From a bacterium (GTDB taxonomy: Bacteria > B130-G9): DNA of 20,011 nt. Within the stretch, counting starts at the first letter, position 1; the number at the start of each line of letters is the position of its first letter. Positions 8,552-15,259 of this stretch are shown here, one piece after another. The notes under the pieces are model-generated. The model ran no database searches. It was not told where the DNA came from and saw only the letters and a list, made by a program, of their open reading frames with translations. The position numbers and the translations under genes are program-made. The stretch spans positions 1 to 20,011 of the forward strand of contig JAGHCW010000182.1 in NCBI GenBank assembly GCA_021160245.1, in the 5' to 3' direction.

Positions 8552-9259
8552 ATGGCAAAGATCGATCAAGGCCCACTATCAAGATCACAGATGTTCTCCG
8601 ATCTCAAAGGAGCAAGCGAGGACATTCAGCAGCTTCACGGCTGGCAGAAGGCGTCCATTAGGCGGATGATTAAGGCCGAATCACCCGGCGTCGGCTTGCC
8701 GCCTACGGACGCCTACGAAAGCGGTTTGACGGACCTTCCGGTAATCGCCTCGTTCGTCAGATCGAGCACAGAGGAGGGGCCAGTTGCCCCAACTACCTGC
8801 GCCACGATGCAATTTGAGTTCTGGAATGTCGAGGTTACGCCCGGCGACGAGATACTCTTCGGAGGCGAGGTCTTTGTGGTGTGTGACATAACATCGCGCA
8901 GCGAGCGCCTCGTGATGGCAGACGTGCTAGTCCAGAGCGGGGAGACCGTGCTTGAAAAGCAGCAGACTCCTGACGCAGCCGTCGCAGCGATGTGTCTAGT
9001 CTGGAGAAAGCCGCCGGATGCGATATCCCTGAGGCTCAATTATACCGACAATTCGGACGAGGCGCGGGTCTCGGATGAGATCGAATTTGGCGCAGATTGC
9101 AGCGTGGGCGACGTGGTTGTGGTCAGAAGGGACGGGGAGACTGCCGACGTGAAAGACGTAACGGACGTTAACACCTTCTCGGGTGAACTTGGCCTCGGAG
9201 TGATCAAGGTTCTGGACAAGAGTCCGTTCAGATCACAAGTCACCGCCACCAAAGCGTAG
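8552..9259 (+). CDS. Head-closure/stopper-like virion protein
   Basis: A 235-residue protein with an excellent ribosome site (GGAGGG, 8 nt before ATG). The middle (about residues 85-130) has the pattern VTPGDEILFGGEVFVVCDI followed by charged strands. It resembles the small SH3-like barrel of phage stopper proteins, in which a Gly-Asp turn precedes a strand of Tyr/Phe-Val-Val. The N-terminal 70 residues are helical, and the C-terminal 80 are a second beta-rich segment, making it longer than a minimal stopper (about 110-130 residues). Its position after the connector-like gene and before the terminator-like gene agrees. Function is inferred; it could be another neck or baseplate protein. Confidence 0.45.
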   Translation: MAKIDQGPLSRSQMFSDLKGASEDIQQLHGWQKASIRRMIKAESPGVGLPPTDAYESGLTDLPVIASFVRSSTEEGPVAPTTCATMQFEFWNVEVTPGDEILFGGEVFVVCDITSRSERLVMADVLVQSGETVLEKQQTPDAAVAAMCLVWRKPPDAISLRLNYTDNSDEARVSDEIEFGADCSVGDVVVVRRDGETADVKDVTDVNTFSGELGLGVIKVLDKSPFRSQVTATKA

Positions 9260-9301
9260 GACGGGCTTTCCAGCCTGCCCAATGAGTCGAATCTGGGGTC
9301 G

Positions 9302-9365
9302 TGTAGGGGCGGCGCTTGTCTCCGCCCATCTATATATTTGGGCAGACACAAGGCCTGCCCCTACA
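9302..9365. repeat. 26-bp-arm imperfect palindrome, REP/MITE-like
   Basis: The arm at 9303-9327 and the reverse complement of 9340-9364 agree at 20 of 25 positions; the outer T/A pair at 9302/9365 extends the arms. Both arms begin GTAGGGGC on the relevant strand. The 12-base loop ATCTATATATTT is AT-rich. It fills most of the 149-bp gap between two phage-type genes and contains no credible coding start. The nearest in-frame upstream start of the next ORF (9316) falls inside it and is rejected. Confidence 0.75.
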
Positions 9366-9408
9366 TGCAGTATGTCCATGCTTAACCCAGACCATTTGGA
9401 GGACAACT

Positions 9409-9921
9409 ATGACATTGCCAGATTGTGCGAAGCCGCGTAACAAAAGGCTCTCGTTTTATAAGTTTGTAGTCGATAATATCGGTTCGCAGGCGCCAGTTAT
9501 TGTCCAGGGCGCCTCGGACCTCTTCGGTGGCTGGATAGACCCGGGTCAGGTTGACGCTCTCACCGAGTGGGTCGAGCTTATCGTGGACAGCTTCTCCGGC
9601 GGCCTCGATTCCCGAATGCGCGTTAGATTTGTCGTGAATGTCAGGGCGAGGCGCGATGACGATGGCTTTCAGATGAAGCGAATGGACGAGCTACTCTCCG
9701 AGATCATGTCCTTGATGAACATCTCAGGTCAAGAGGTTGCGCCCGTATATGACTACTCGGACCCGACCGACCCGCAGCGGATCGGCGAGCAGCAGGGGCT
9801 CGGCTTTATTCCCAGACACAGACCGGAGAAGGACGGCTTCGTGAATAAAGACGATGGTGACGTGAAGCGCTATGAGCTTCACTACGAATTGTTGCTGTGG
9901 CAGGAGGGGGTCGCGCCATGA
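9409..9921 (+). CDS. Tail-terminator/tail-completion-like protein
   Basis: A 170-residue protein. The ATG at 9409 follows GGAGGA (9398-9403) by 5 nt and is preferred over an upstream start inside the palindrome. It has an N-terminal Arg/Lys/Asn segment, then alternating helices and strands. It ends in ELHYELLLWQE, the strand type commonly seen at the C-terminus of tail-terminator or gp17-like neck proteins. It comes after the stopper-like gene and before the tube-like gene, the normal order for siphovirus head-tail joining genes. Assignment is from order, length and strand pattern only. Its stop codon overlaps an ATG (ATGA, 9918-9921). Confidence 0.45.
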   Translation: MTLPDCAKPRNKRLSFYKFVVDNIGSQAPVIVQGASDLFGGWIDPGQVDALTEWVELIVDSFSGGLDSRMRVRFVVNVRARRDDDGFQMKRMDELLSEIMSLMNISGQEVAPVYDYSDPTDPQRIGEQQGLGFIPRHRPEKDGFVNKDDGDVKRYELHYELLLWQEGVAP

Positions 9922-10032
9922 AGAGCAACACCATCATAGCCTGACACGGCCATCAGCCGATCACCCTCGATCGCAAGGCATAAATAAACACAGTGATCCC
10001 ATTGCGCGAGCAGATATAGGAAGGAGACAGAT

Positions 10033-10893
10033 ATGGGAGGATTTGATCCCACAACGCTACCCGAATTTGGCGTCGATACCGACGAAATAGAGGGAAACGT
10101 CTATCCACAACGCTTCCAACGTCACTACAACACCGAGCTTCTGAGCTATCAGGACGGCTGGGACGTCCAGTTATTCCCACTTGCATTTGAGCAGCGGCTC
10201 GAGGCGACCAAACGCTATGGCGAGAGCTGCCATGGCATCGCGAGCTCCCAAGACTCGGAGCGCAACTCGCTCCATGTGCCGATACGAAGCGCAAAGATGA
10301 CCATAAAGGAGATCGCCTCGGAGCCATTCCTGCGTAGCCTCCACGGAGGTGACGCGCCTCAGCAGGGCCAGCGCCTTCTGTGTTGCGACGGCCTCGTAAT
10401 CAAGGGGGTGAAGGTTGGCGTCTCGATGTTGGGCATGTTCAATACTACCTACTACCCGGACGGCATGAACCCCGCAGGCACGCCGCCTTATGCTCAAGGC
10501 GCCGTCCTGAGCTCTGGCGTGATCTTGAAGCCGGCGGTCGCAAGCTCTCAGGCAGTTGAAGACCTCTTGACTATCGGTATGCCCTTCACGACCGATGTGG
10601 GCGATCTTGGCGCCGATATCAATCCAGTCGTCCGGTCTTTCAGGATTATCAGGGAGATAGACAACTGGGTGACCTTTCAGGCCGACTTTGAGGCGATTAT
10701 TGGCAACGATGAGAACTGGGAAGACGCCACCGGACATCTGCTTCAGCCAAAGCTCATTCTCTCGACCGCGATCACGGTGCTGTCGGACTACTACTTGCTG
10801 GAGCGAAGCATTGAGCTCTTTGCGGATAAAGAGGCGAGGCTGACCGAGGTGGCGACGGTATTTCCGGACGCTGACTACCCAGACGGATTCTGA
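10033..10893 (+). CDS. Phage structural protein, possible tail tube
   Basis: A 286-residue protein with a strong ribosome site (GGAAGGAGA ahead of ATG). Residues 1-60 are acidic and Phe/Tyr-rich, then comes a Gly/Ser/Pro-rich section with TYYPDGMNPAGTPPYAQGAV, and a beta-rich C-terminal half (SFRIIREIDNWVTFQADFEA). The last 60 residues include the helical YYLLERSIELFADKEA. In the usual siphovirus order the gene after the terminator is the tail tube, but I do not recognise a firm family motif. No membrane segment or signal peptide is present. No tape-measure gene follows. Confidence 0.4.
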   Translation: MGGFDPTTLPEFGVDTDEIEGNVYPQRFQRHYNTELLSYQDGWDVQLFPLAFEQRLEATKRYGESCHGIASSQDSERNSLHVPIRSAKMTIKEIASEPFLRSLHGGDAPQQGQRLLCCDGLVIKGVKVGVSMLGMFNTTYYPDGMNPAGTPPYAQGAVLSSGVILKPAVASSQAVEDLLTIGMPFTTDVGDLGADINPVVRSFRIIREIDNWVTFQADFEAIIGNDENWEDATGHLLQPKLILSTAITVLSDYYLLERSIELFADKEARLTEVATVFPDADYPDGF

Positions 10894-10919
10894 TAGCGGA
10901 TTGGCTCACAAGGGAGAGT

Positions 10920-10988
10920 ATCCACGAAGAGCCACCAAGACACACGAAGATGAAAGAGGGCTAAGAACCTTCGTGATTCTTCGTGGAT
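10920..10988. repeat. Imperfect palindrome with CCACGAAG arms
   Basis: The arm 10921-10939 and the reverse complement of 10969-10987 match at 16 of 19 positions, and the outer A/T pair extends the arms by one. The arms contain TCCACGAAGA on both strands, separated by a 29-base centre. It fills the gap between the tube-like gene and the next small gene. It is unrelated in sequence to the palindrome at 9302-9365. Confidence 0.7.
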
Positions 10989-11016
10989 CCCATTCTTATG
11001 TCAACGGAGAGAACTG

Positions 11017-11349
11017 ATGTCACAGACCAAGCACGGCAGCGGGCCGTATTTCAAGGTCGCAAGGCCCATCGTCGTCCTTCCGCGGGACCAATCGGTTCCG
11101 ACGCTGGACGGGGGCCAGGCAAAACAGCGGCTCGGTTACAGACACATCAAGACGATTCTTCTATTCCACATTCTTCACGATGATCTGCAGGACGAGATAG
11201 ATGGCGAGTTCGGTGCCGGTTCCGACTATTCACTCGACAAACAACGAGAGGTCCGCGTGGCCATTGAGGACGAGCTGGAGCTTTACGATGTTGTTCTCGA
11301 GGGGTACAAGTTCAGCCCGAATGCCGCGCCCGATAGCCGATACGAATGA
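11017..11349 (+). CDS. Unknown 110-residue protein of the phage block
   Basis: A 110-residue protein whose ATG follows GGAG (11006-11009) by 7 nt. It has a basic N-terminus, a mixed middle segment (RLGYRHIKTILLFHILHDDL) and an acidic Glu/Asp-rich C-terminus. The location just after the tube-like gene is where tail-assembly chaperones sit, but there is no slippery sequence I can defend and no second frameshift product. The function is therefore left open. It is the last phage-type gene before the palindrome at 11372. Confidence 0.5.
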   Translation: MSQTKHGSGPYFKVARPIVVLPRDQSVPTLDGGQAKQRLGYRHIKTILLFHILHDDLQDEIDGEFGAGSDYSLDKQREVRVAIEDELELYDVVLEGYKFSPNAAPDSRYE

Positions 11350-11371
11350 TCGAGCGGGCGGGCAGGGCGAT

Positions 11372-11415
11372 TTTGGAGTGCGAGTGAAAGCGGTGTCAAG
11401 CCACCGCACTCCAAA
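11372..11415. repeat. Palindrome with 11-bp perfect outer arms and nested stem
   Basis: Outer arms TTTGGAGTGCG (11372-11382) and CGCACTCCAAA (11405-11415) pair perfectly. An alternative inner stem, GCGGTG/CACCGC (11390-11395, 11402-11407), shares its last bases with the outer right arm, so two structures compete. It lies in the 132-bp gap before the DpdA-like gene and differs in sequence from the other palindromes. Confidence 0.75.
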
Positions 11416-11481
11416 GCAGCATCACCCGTTGAGTGCTGGAGCATCCTTGCCATGAGCGCCGACTAAGCTCTACGGGAGATC

Positions 11482-12204
11482 ATGCCGAGCAATGCCAATC
11501 ATAATCAGCCCATATCCACGATGAAGGTGTACTTCGCGGGCGTTGACAGCAACCTGCTGGATACCGTCTTCAATAAGGCAAACGTCCTCTTCTCATTCGC
11601 TCGCCTGAGCCGAAATTGGGCTTCCGCGCGGGGTCATAGAAAGGTGGGCTCAATCATGCTCGATTCAGGCGCCTTCTCGGCCTTCCGCGCGGGAAGGCGG
11701 ATTGAGCTCAGCGCATACTGTGAGTTTCTGGAGCGAAACCTCGACCGCATCGACATCTATGTGAATCTCGATGTGATTGGCAACGCTGAGGCAAGCATGA
11801 ATAATCTGCGGCTGATGGAGCAGCGCGGCCTCTCGCCAATGCCCGTCTTTCATCATGGCGAGGATTTGGACATACTACGCAGATTGCGCGACAATTACCT
11901 CCTAATCGGTCTCGGCGGAATGGTTCCCCGATCGAGGAGGCGCATGTTCGATTGGCTGTCCGTTGTCTTTGAGAAGTTTCCCCACCGGTATCACGGCTTT
12001 GGCATCGGCGATGTCTCGCTCATTCAGGCCTTTCCATTCCACTCAATTGACAACACGACTTGGAAGCGCATCGCCCAAACGCCCGTGCTCAAAACGAGAA
12101 CGAATACCGGCGTTAACTGGGCCGAGCGACTCACTCGCAAAGAGCTCTTCTCAATAAGCCGCAAGTTCTATGAGCGACTCTGCGAGCAAATCGAGCCCAT
12201 GTAA
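11482..12204 (+). CDS. DpdA/TGT-like guanine base-exchange enzyme
   Basis: A 240-residue protein of the tRNA-guanine transglycosylase superfamily. The LDSGAF motif (60-65) is the counterpart of the TGT S-G-G-F loop with its conserved Asp. NLDVIG, FHHGED and the Gly-rich GLGGMVPRSRRR follow. FHSIDNTTW (187-194) places Asp190 at the position of the nucleophile in TGT. Phage-type relatives of this length belong to the DpdA group, which swaps guanine in DNA for 7-deazaguanine derivatives such as preQ0. The exact substrate, DNA or tRNA, cannot be read here. ATG 11482 has GGGAG only 3 nt away; an ATG at 11521 (MKVYFAG) is a realistic alternative. No preQ0 synthesis genes (QueC/D/E, FolE) are present nearby. 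Confidence 0.72.
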   Translation: MPSNANHNQPISTMKVYFAGVDSNLLDTVFNKANVLFSFARLSRNWASARGHRKVGSIMLDSGAFSAFRAGRRIELSAYCEFLERNLDRIDIYVNLDVIGNAEASMNNLRLMEQRGLSPMPVFHHGEDLDILRRLRDNYLLIGLGGMVPRSRRRMFDWLSVVFEKFPHRYHGFGIGDVSLIQAFPFHSIDNTTWKRIAQTPVLKTRTNTGVNWAERLTRKELFSISRKFYERLCEQIEPM

Positions 12205-12634
12205 TGAGCTATGTCGGATTGCCAGAGGCCCCACAACGCCCTCCAGCATGGGCCCTTCCCCTTTTCCTTATCTGGCCCGTTTTCGCTTTACCGAGACTCC
12301 GCATCCCCAATAATCAGATTGGCGCAGATGATGCAAGCGCTATTGGCACTTGCCCTTGAGTTCGCGGTCTGTGCTGTTGCGCCTCAAGGTTTGCGGGGAG
12401 TTCCAGAGCCTATCGACCTCTCGCAATAGGGTGGAAGAGGTCGCGGGATATGTCGCCTCGTATTTCCCCGCATTTCACACGAGGCTACCTATGTATCGCC
12501 CCTTCAGAGCGTCGATTAGGATGAAGGACAATTCTCGCAATATGAACCTCGGTATGAGATATCTACAATTAGTGTCATGCCCGTCAGAAGGATTGGCTTT
12601 TGACTCTCAACTCTTATCTGTATGATACGATCAA
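12205..12634. other. Long gap without defensible gene
   Basis: This 430-bp gap has two short overlapping open frames (12211-12429 and 12350-12625). Neither has a ribosome site, recognisable motif or composition like its neighbours. I see no repeat, tRNA or clear pseudogene. Only a candidate promoter near its end is supported. Confidence 0.55.
12600..12626 (+). promoter_or_regulatory. Candidate promoter, possibly giving a leaderless mRNA
   Basis: TTGACT (12600-12605) is followed 15 bp later by TATGAT (12621-12626), five of six bases of the -10 consensus. With this -10, transcription would start close to the ATG at 12635, leaving almost no leader. The gene has no Shine-Dalgarno sequence, which fits. 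The 15-bp spacer is short for a standard promoter. Confidence 0.4.
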
Positions 12635-14170
12635 ATGCCTGAGAATGCCTACATCTTCGTTAATTGGTCTTGCGGCCTCATTCTGGCCGCCGTTGTTATC
12701 AAACGCCTCGCCGGGAAATCCACCGTCGCCAAATACCTGTTCTCGCCTCGGCTAAGAATCCCGCGCCTCGTGATATTGGCCGCGATGCTCATTGTCGCAG
12801 CCGGGGAGTTTCTTGACGTCGGACTATACGAGCCGATGTTCTTGCGGGCAGAGAAGGGTGACCCCATCTTTGAGCCTCCAATTGACGGTCAAGCGGCGCC
12901 TGAGATCGCCCCTAGGCCGCCCAAGAGCCTCGATTTCGCCGAATACTGGCTCGGAGCATCAGACCTTCGCCTCGGCAACAATATCTACAGGGATATGGCG
13001 GAATATATCCACCACAAGTCGCTCGAGCACAAACGCGAGGGGAGAGAGATACCGATGGCCCGGTTCGCAGACCCCGAAAGCGATAGCAAAGAGGGCTTTG
13101 TGCGGCTTGATAGGATGGCCCGGGAAAATGGCATACCTTTGTTCCCACACTTCACGTATCCACCCACTTGGTATCTCTTGTTTGTGCCATTCACGTATCT
13201 CGATTGGAGGGACGCACACGATCTTTGGCTCATCCTGAACCTACTATTTGTCGCCGCCTCAATTGCCCTAATCGCTTGCGCTATTGGATACCGACCCCGT
13301 ATCGCTGAAGAGACGCTCGCGGTGCTTACGCTTATTCTCGGCTTCTCACCGCTGATCTTCGCGCTAAAAGAATGCCAGGCAAACAGCCTAGTTCTCTTAA
13401 TAATAAGCGCCTCAATCTACTTCGCTGCCCGCGGAAACGAGGCGCCAGCTGGGGCGCTTCTTGCGCTCGGCGCGGCGATCAAAATCTTTCCCGGCATCCT
13501 GATCGCCTATTTCCTATGGACACGCAGGTTCAAGCTTGCGGCCTGGGCGATTGGTGTCCTCATTGCAATCTTACTCATCTCAATCGCCGCTGCTGGCTGG
13601 GAGATGCACAGCTGGTACTTCTTCAAGGTGATTCCCACTTGGGCATCGAATATCAGGGCGTTCGATATGAATCAGTCGGTCGCGGGGGTCATCGCACGCA
13701 CTCTCGTCGGCGGCGAGGGGATAACCCCGATAGCACACAGCCCGCGGCTCGCAAGAGTTGCTATATGGGCGGCGCAGATTCTCCTTCTGGGCCTCGCAAT
13801 GTGGTTCACAAGGGGCAAGCGAGAGAGAATCGGTGACCAAGTCCTACTAGAGATCGGCCTGATGATCGTGCTCTATCAGCTGGCCTCCACCTGGGTTCTG
13901 ATTCATCACCTGCAGTGGCTACTCGTCCCTTTTCTTATAGTCTGGGGGCTTGCCGCAAGAGGCGCAATCAAGCTCCGCCGCGGCCTGCTTCTATCGTTCT
14001 GCGCCTCATATCTACTTGTGGGCATAAAATACATTTACTATCGAGCAGAGTTCCGAGCAGGCCCAATGGCGCTCATGGCCTCGCTCAAATGCCTCGGCGC
14101 CCTACTCCTCTTCGCCTCGCTCATCCTGCTGATACGCTCGCTGAGAGCTGGATCTTCCCATTCCAACTAA
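12635..14170 (+). CDS. GT87-family (DUF2029) membrane glycosyltransferase
   Basis: A 511-residue polytopic membrane protein with about ten hydrophobic segments. An N-terminal TM pair (about 5-22, 43-60) is followed by a large outside loop carrying LDFAEYWLGASDLRLGNN (Asp100). That is the Asp-Phe-x-x-Tyr/Trp and Leu-x-x-Gly pattern where GT-C enzymes of the PimE group keep their catalytic Asp. Then come YPPTWYLLFVPFTYL, KECQANSLVLLI, a Gly/Ala-rich helix with AIKIFPG, and DMNQSVAGVIARTL, all typical of the family. These enzymes transfer a sugar from a polyprenyl-phosphate donor outside the membrane. The acceptor is unknown. No ribosome site precedes the ATG. It does not belong to the phage block and points to a chromosomal setting. 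Confidence 0.82.
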   Translation: MPENAYIFVNWSCGLILAAVVIKRLAGKSTVAKYLFSPRLRIPRLVILAAMLIVAAGEFLDVGLYEPMFLRAEKGDPIFEPPIDGQAAPEIAPRPPKSLDFAEYWLGASDLRLGNNIYRDMAEYIHHKSLEHKREGREIPMARFADPESDSKEGFVRLDRMARENGIPLFPHFTYPPTWYLLFVPFTYLDWRDAHDLWLILNLLFVAASIALIACAIGYRPRIAEETLAVLTLILGFSPLIFALKECQANSLVLLIISASIYFAARGNEAPAGALLALGAAIKIFPGILIAYFLWTRRFKLAAWAIGVLIAILLISIAAAGWEMHSWYFFKVIPTWASNIRAFDMNQSVAGVIARTLVGGEGITPIAHSPRLARVAIWAAQILLLGLAMWFTRGKRERIGDQVLLEIGLMIVLYQLASTWVLIHHLQWLLVPFLIVWGLAARGAIKLRRGLLLSFCASYLLVGIKYIYYRAEFRAGPMALMASLKCLGALLLFASLILLIRSLRAGSSHSN

Positions 14171-14212
14171 TCCAGCCCATTTTTCTGCCATTATCCGGAT
14201 GCGACTCACCAC

Positions 14213-14228
14213 ATTATCTTGTGATAAT
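14213..14228 (+). promoter_or_regulatory. Small AT-rich dyad upstream of the repeat/nuclease locus
   Basis: ATTATC and GATAAT form a 6-bp stem with a TTGT loop. The surrounding 14210-14270 stretch is AT-rich, and a promoter is likely there, but no clean -35/-10 pair can be assigned. It may be a regulator site. Confidence 0.3.
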
Positions 14229-14286
14229 TGCCTTTGAATAATCAATGTACACAATAATTTAGGAATTCAATAGAGGAGACGAGAAC

Positions 14287-14577
14287 ATGAGGAAATTTGA
14301 CCTGCAGAATCTGAACTTACCCAACGACCGCAAACGCATCGGTGAAACTAGCATGGAAGCCGTCAATTCTGTGCTACGTGCATGGGGAGGATATGGCGAA
14401 TTAGGAAGAAGGCGGATCGGCGAAACTGGTGCGACGGCAGTCACATATCTGCGGGAGCGCTGGGAGCGACAAGGCCAACAGGAGTTTCAAGACTTGATTC
14501 AGAAGCGCATTGAGCAGGATATTCAACGTTGCACCTGGGCGTTTCGACCCACCATCAGACCACCCGAACCAGAGTAG
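14287..14577 (+). CDS. Small protein with tandem IGET repeats, in frame with the next ORF
   Basis: A 96-residue ORF whose ATG follows GAGGAG. It contains two copies of an Arg-x-Arg-Ile-Gly-Glu-Thr motif spaced 26 residues apart, each followed by x-x-x-Ala-Val and an Arg/Trp-rich helix. The matching DNA at 14335-14349 and 14413-14427 is 13 of 15 identical, so the duplication is recent or constrained. The C-terminal part is an amphipathic helix and a proline-rich tail. It ends at TAG (14575-14577). The frame then runs on without another stop into the nuclease-like ORF. No family is recognised. It may be a subunit, or the N-terminal part of a single split gene. Confidence 0.6.
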   Translation: MRKFDLQNLNLPNDRKRIGETSMEAVNSVLRAWGGYGELGRRRIGETGATAVTYLRERWERQGQQEFQDLIQKRIEQDIQRCTWAFRPTIRPPEPE

Positions 14578-14589
14578 TTCCGCTCGCCA

Positions 14590-15168
14590 TTGCCGAGCAT
14601 CATTCATCGAGTTCAGGAGTCCGTTAGGGAGATCATGAGACAGGAGATAGAGGAGAAAGCGGGGCGAATTCAGCCATACCTGGACAGGTGCGCTAGATTG
14701 TGTGGGCCGCAGACCTTTATGAAACTTCTAAGTGCATTCGCAACGAACTTCGGTGAGAAATACTGGGTCATCTCCGGGAGACACCAACGCCAGTGTCTCC
14801 AAAAACTACCCGAATCTTTGGCACAAATGGCTCTAGACTTTTGGCTGCAAGCGAAGTATGGTAAGGACTGCCATGTTTATGTAGAAACGCCGGCTGCCAA
14901 TGGATATGTGGACTTGCGAGTCGAATACATGGGTGACATATACCTCGTAGAGCTGAAAGTGCTCGATTCGACACGTTCAATCGGCTGGGCCAAAGAAGGT
15001 CTGACTCAACTCGATCAATATATGGAAGCCAACGGCTGCAATGAATCATACCTCCTAGTGTTTGATTGTCGCGCGACCAACAAAGGCGATGAACTTAAGC
15101 CAATCGAGAATCGGGAAGATGGCAGAATTGCCCACGTCATTTGGCAGCGCATAATTTGGCCGAAATGA
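14590..15168 (+). CDS. PD-(D/E)XK nuclease-like protein
   Basis: A 192-residue ORF. Residues 100-150 carry a PD-(D/E)XK core: GYVDLRVEYMGDIYLVELKV puts Asp108, Glu121 and Lys123 at the D...ExK positions, and Gln140 in GLTQLDQYME fits the QxxxY helix. It is followed by a YLLVFDCR strand. The N-terminus is a long amphipathic helix region. Start is uncertain: the TTG at 14590 has no ribosome site, and the ATG at 14635 has GGGAG 3 nt away but would cut into the continuous N-terminal helix. Same frame as the ORF before it, separated only by TAG. PD-(D/E)XK enzymes occur in restriction, repair and defence; nothing here fixes the target. Confidence 0.7.
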   Translation: MPSIIHRVQESVREIMRQEIEEKAGRIQPYLDRCARLCGPQTFMKLLSAFATNFGEKYWVISGRHQRQCLQKLPESLAQMALDFWLQAKYGKDCHVYVETPAANGYVDLRVEYMGDIYLVELKVLDSTRSIGWAKEGLTQLDQYMEANGCNESYLLVFDCRATNKGDELKPIENREDGRIAHVIWQRIIWPK

Positions 15169-15259
15169 TGGCAAAGATCATACTCTTAAAGACACAGCCC
15201 TGGGCCTGCTCATGTCGATTCTGGCGAACAAAGTAGCGAGGCGGGCGTGACGCACTACT

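Noticed and set aside
10171-10737. 188-codon minus-strand open frame
   Set aside because: It is antisense to the tube-like gene, which has a strong ribosome site; no motif in the reverse frame.
11201-11455. ORF overlapping the 110-residue gene, as a possible frameshifted tail chaperone extension
   Set aside because: No slippery sequence seen, and its 3' half is made of the palindrome at 11372-11415.
12211-12625. Two overlapping short plus-strand ORFs
   Set aside because: No ribosome site, no recognisable motif, low-complexity Ser/Arg-rich composition.
15165-15236. 23-codon ORF overlapping the nuclease stop
   Set aside because: No ribosome site and no motif; too short to defend.
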